Assembly (NCBI GenBank): GCA_021838585.1
Contig: JAKCDE010000006.1
Location: 1 to 64,000 of the forward strand
DNA: 64,000 bases
Source: Nitrospirota bacterium
GTDB lineage: Bacteria; Nitrospirota_A; Leptospirillia; Leptospirillales; Leptospirillaceae
Reading direction: 5' to 3'
Position 1 is the first letter of the stretch. Every line of letters begins with the position of its first letter. Both the position numbers and the translations under genes were made by a program. This document shows, in pieces, positions 63,459 through 64,000 of the stretch. Below the pieces are notes generated by a model. The model made no database searches, was not told the DNA's origin, and saw nothing but the letters and a program-made list of their open reading frames with translations.

Positions 63459-63947
63459 GTGAAGATCGAAGAGGTGCTTCCGGCAGCGGTCCCCGGGCGC
63501 GGATTCCGGTTTCTGGTTGCGGTGGCCCAGTACAACAGCCTGGTGACCGACCGGCTTCTGGAGGGAGCCCTCGGAGCATTCCGCCGGGCTGAGAGCCAGA
63601 TAGAGACCATCGCCGTCGTCCGGGTGCCCGGAGCTCTCGAGCTTCCCTTCGTGGTCCGGAAGGCGGTGGATTCGGGAGCCCACGATGGCGTTCTGGCCCT
63701 TGGATGCGTCATCCGCGGGGAAACAGGCCACTACGAAGCGGTCGTCTCGGGTGTGACCGCGGGACTTGGCCAGATCAATGCCGGAGGACTCGTTCCCGTG
63801 GTCTTCGGAATCCTGACCACCGACACCCTCCTTCAGGCTCTCGACCGGGTCGGAGGAAAGGCCGGGCACAAGGGAGTGGAGGGAGCCGAAACCCTTCTGG
63901 CGATGGCCCGCCTTTCCGGTTCCCTTTCGGGAGGACGAAGGCCGTGA
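63459..63947 (+). CDS. ribH: 6,7-dimethyl-8-ribityllumazine synthase
   Basis: RibH condenses the two RibBA-derived precursors into lumazine, the riboflavin precursor. The 162-residue protein has VAQYNSLVTDRLLEGAL near the N-terminus, RVPGALELPFVVRKA, ALGCVIRGETGHYEAV with the catalytic histidine near residue 90, and VFGILTTDTLLQALDR. Length is typical. GTG start after GGAGGA; the stop overlaps the next GTG (GTGA). Confidence 0.95.
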   Translation: MKIEEVLPAAVPGRGFRFLVAVAQYNSLVTDRLLEGALGAFRRAESQIETIAVVRVPGALELPFVVRKAVDSGAHDGVLALGCVIRGETGHYEAVVSGVTAGLGQINAGGLVPVVFGILTTDTLLQALDRVGGKAGHKGVEGAETLLAMARLSGSLSGGRRP

Positions 63948-64000
63948 CCTCCCGTGACCGCTCCGCCTCCTCCCTGACTCCGGGACGGAGACGGGCTTTG
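63944..64000 (+). CDS. nusB: Partial CDS, probable NusB N-terminus
   Basis: A GTG overlapping the ribH stop opens a frame that runs to the window end (19 codons). It ends TPGRRRAL, resembling the arginine-rich RRKARELAL start of the antitermination factor NusB, and ribH-nusB is a widespread gene order. Too little is visible for certainty. Confidence 0.5.
   Translation, partial: MTSRDRSASSLTPGRRRAL

Overview
The window reads as chromosomal DNA of a diderm, GC-rich bacterium. Its combination of genes suggests the phylum Nitrospirota, most likely a Leptospirillum-like acidophile. The clues are a squalene-hopene cyclase/hpn locus, a two-copy 'CO dehydrogenase beta/epsilon-like' subunit of the kind found with five-subunit 2-oxoacid:ferredoxin oxidoreductases, oxygen-independent HemN, and a cysteine/methionine locus that uses protein thiocarboxylate carriers. 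The taxonomic placement is inference; no marker rRNA gene lies in the window.

Layout. (1) 1-76: the 3' end of a group II intron (domains V and VI) cut by the left edge. (2) 160-11121, minus strand: a DUF4010/MgtC-type membrane protein, a ClC channel with CBS domains, and a probable operon tkt-tal-zwf-large unknown lipoprotein-FAD monooxygenase. (3) 11338-15634, plus: shc-hpnG-Omp85-like barrel, followed by a convergent small lipoprotein gene and a decayed TnpB element. (4) 17367-23325, plus: hpnA, ispH, hpnJ, hpnI, a small EamA/SMR-type membrane protein and a CruF/DUF422-like membrane protein, all plausibly serving hopanoid side-chain and lipid chemistry. (5) 23387-26724, plus: cbiX-like chelatase, hemE, hemN. 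(6) 26775-30824, minus: aroE, an exported helical protein, a shattered GAF/GGDEF gene and tRNA-Ala(GGC); a broken hicB lies in between on plus. (7) 30918-38635, plus: promoter, SAM-riboswitch-like leader with terminator, metK, ahcY, ThiS-like carrier, cysteine synthase, MoeB/ThiF, threonine synthase, a second carrier, NIL-domain protein, second MoeB/ThiF, JAMM peptidase. (8) 38708-41995: PhoB/PhoR-like two-component pair and gnd. (9) 42128-43899: a strong promoter, two paralogous CO-dehydrogenase-subunit-like genes around an unknown gene, and a terminator. (10) 44060-52637: recC-recB-recD. (11) 52638-55843: an AT-rich control region and a four-gene unit of unknown function (ribbon-helix-helix regulator, coiled-coil protein, four-TM coiled-coil membrane protein, exported VWA protein). 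(12) 55827-59682, minus: quinone-oxidoreductase-like MDR protein, cupin, HAD hydrolase, phosphoglucomutase. (13) 59833-64000, plus: TlpA-like thioredoxin, nadE, ribBA, ribH and the start of probable nusB.

How the parts connect. zwf, tal, tkt, gnd and pgm supply the pentose-phosphate network. metK/ahcY, the carrier proteins, the adenylating enzymes and the JAMM peptidase look like one sulfur-amino-acid and SAM-recycling unit under SAM control. ispH, shc and the hpn genes connect isoprenoid supply to hopanoid tailoring. The strongest candidates for undescribed biology are the VWA/coiled-coil membrane locus with its palindromic control region, the two thiocarboxylate carriers that both end in Gly-Gly-Ala-Ala, and three transcription units in which the predicted transcription start coincides with the start codon. 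All calls were made by reading the sequence; no database search was run.
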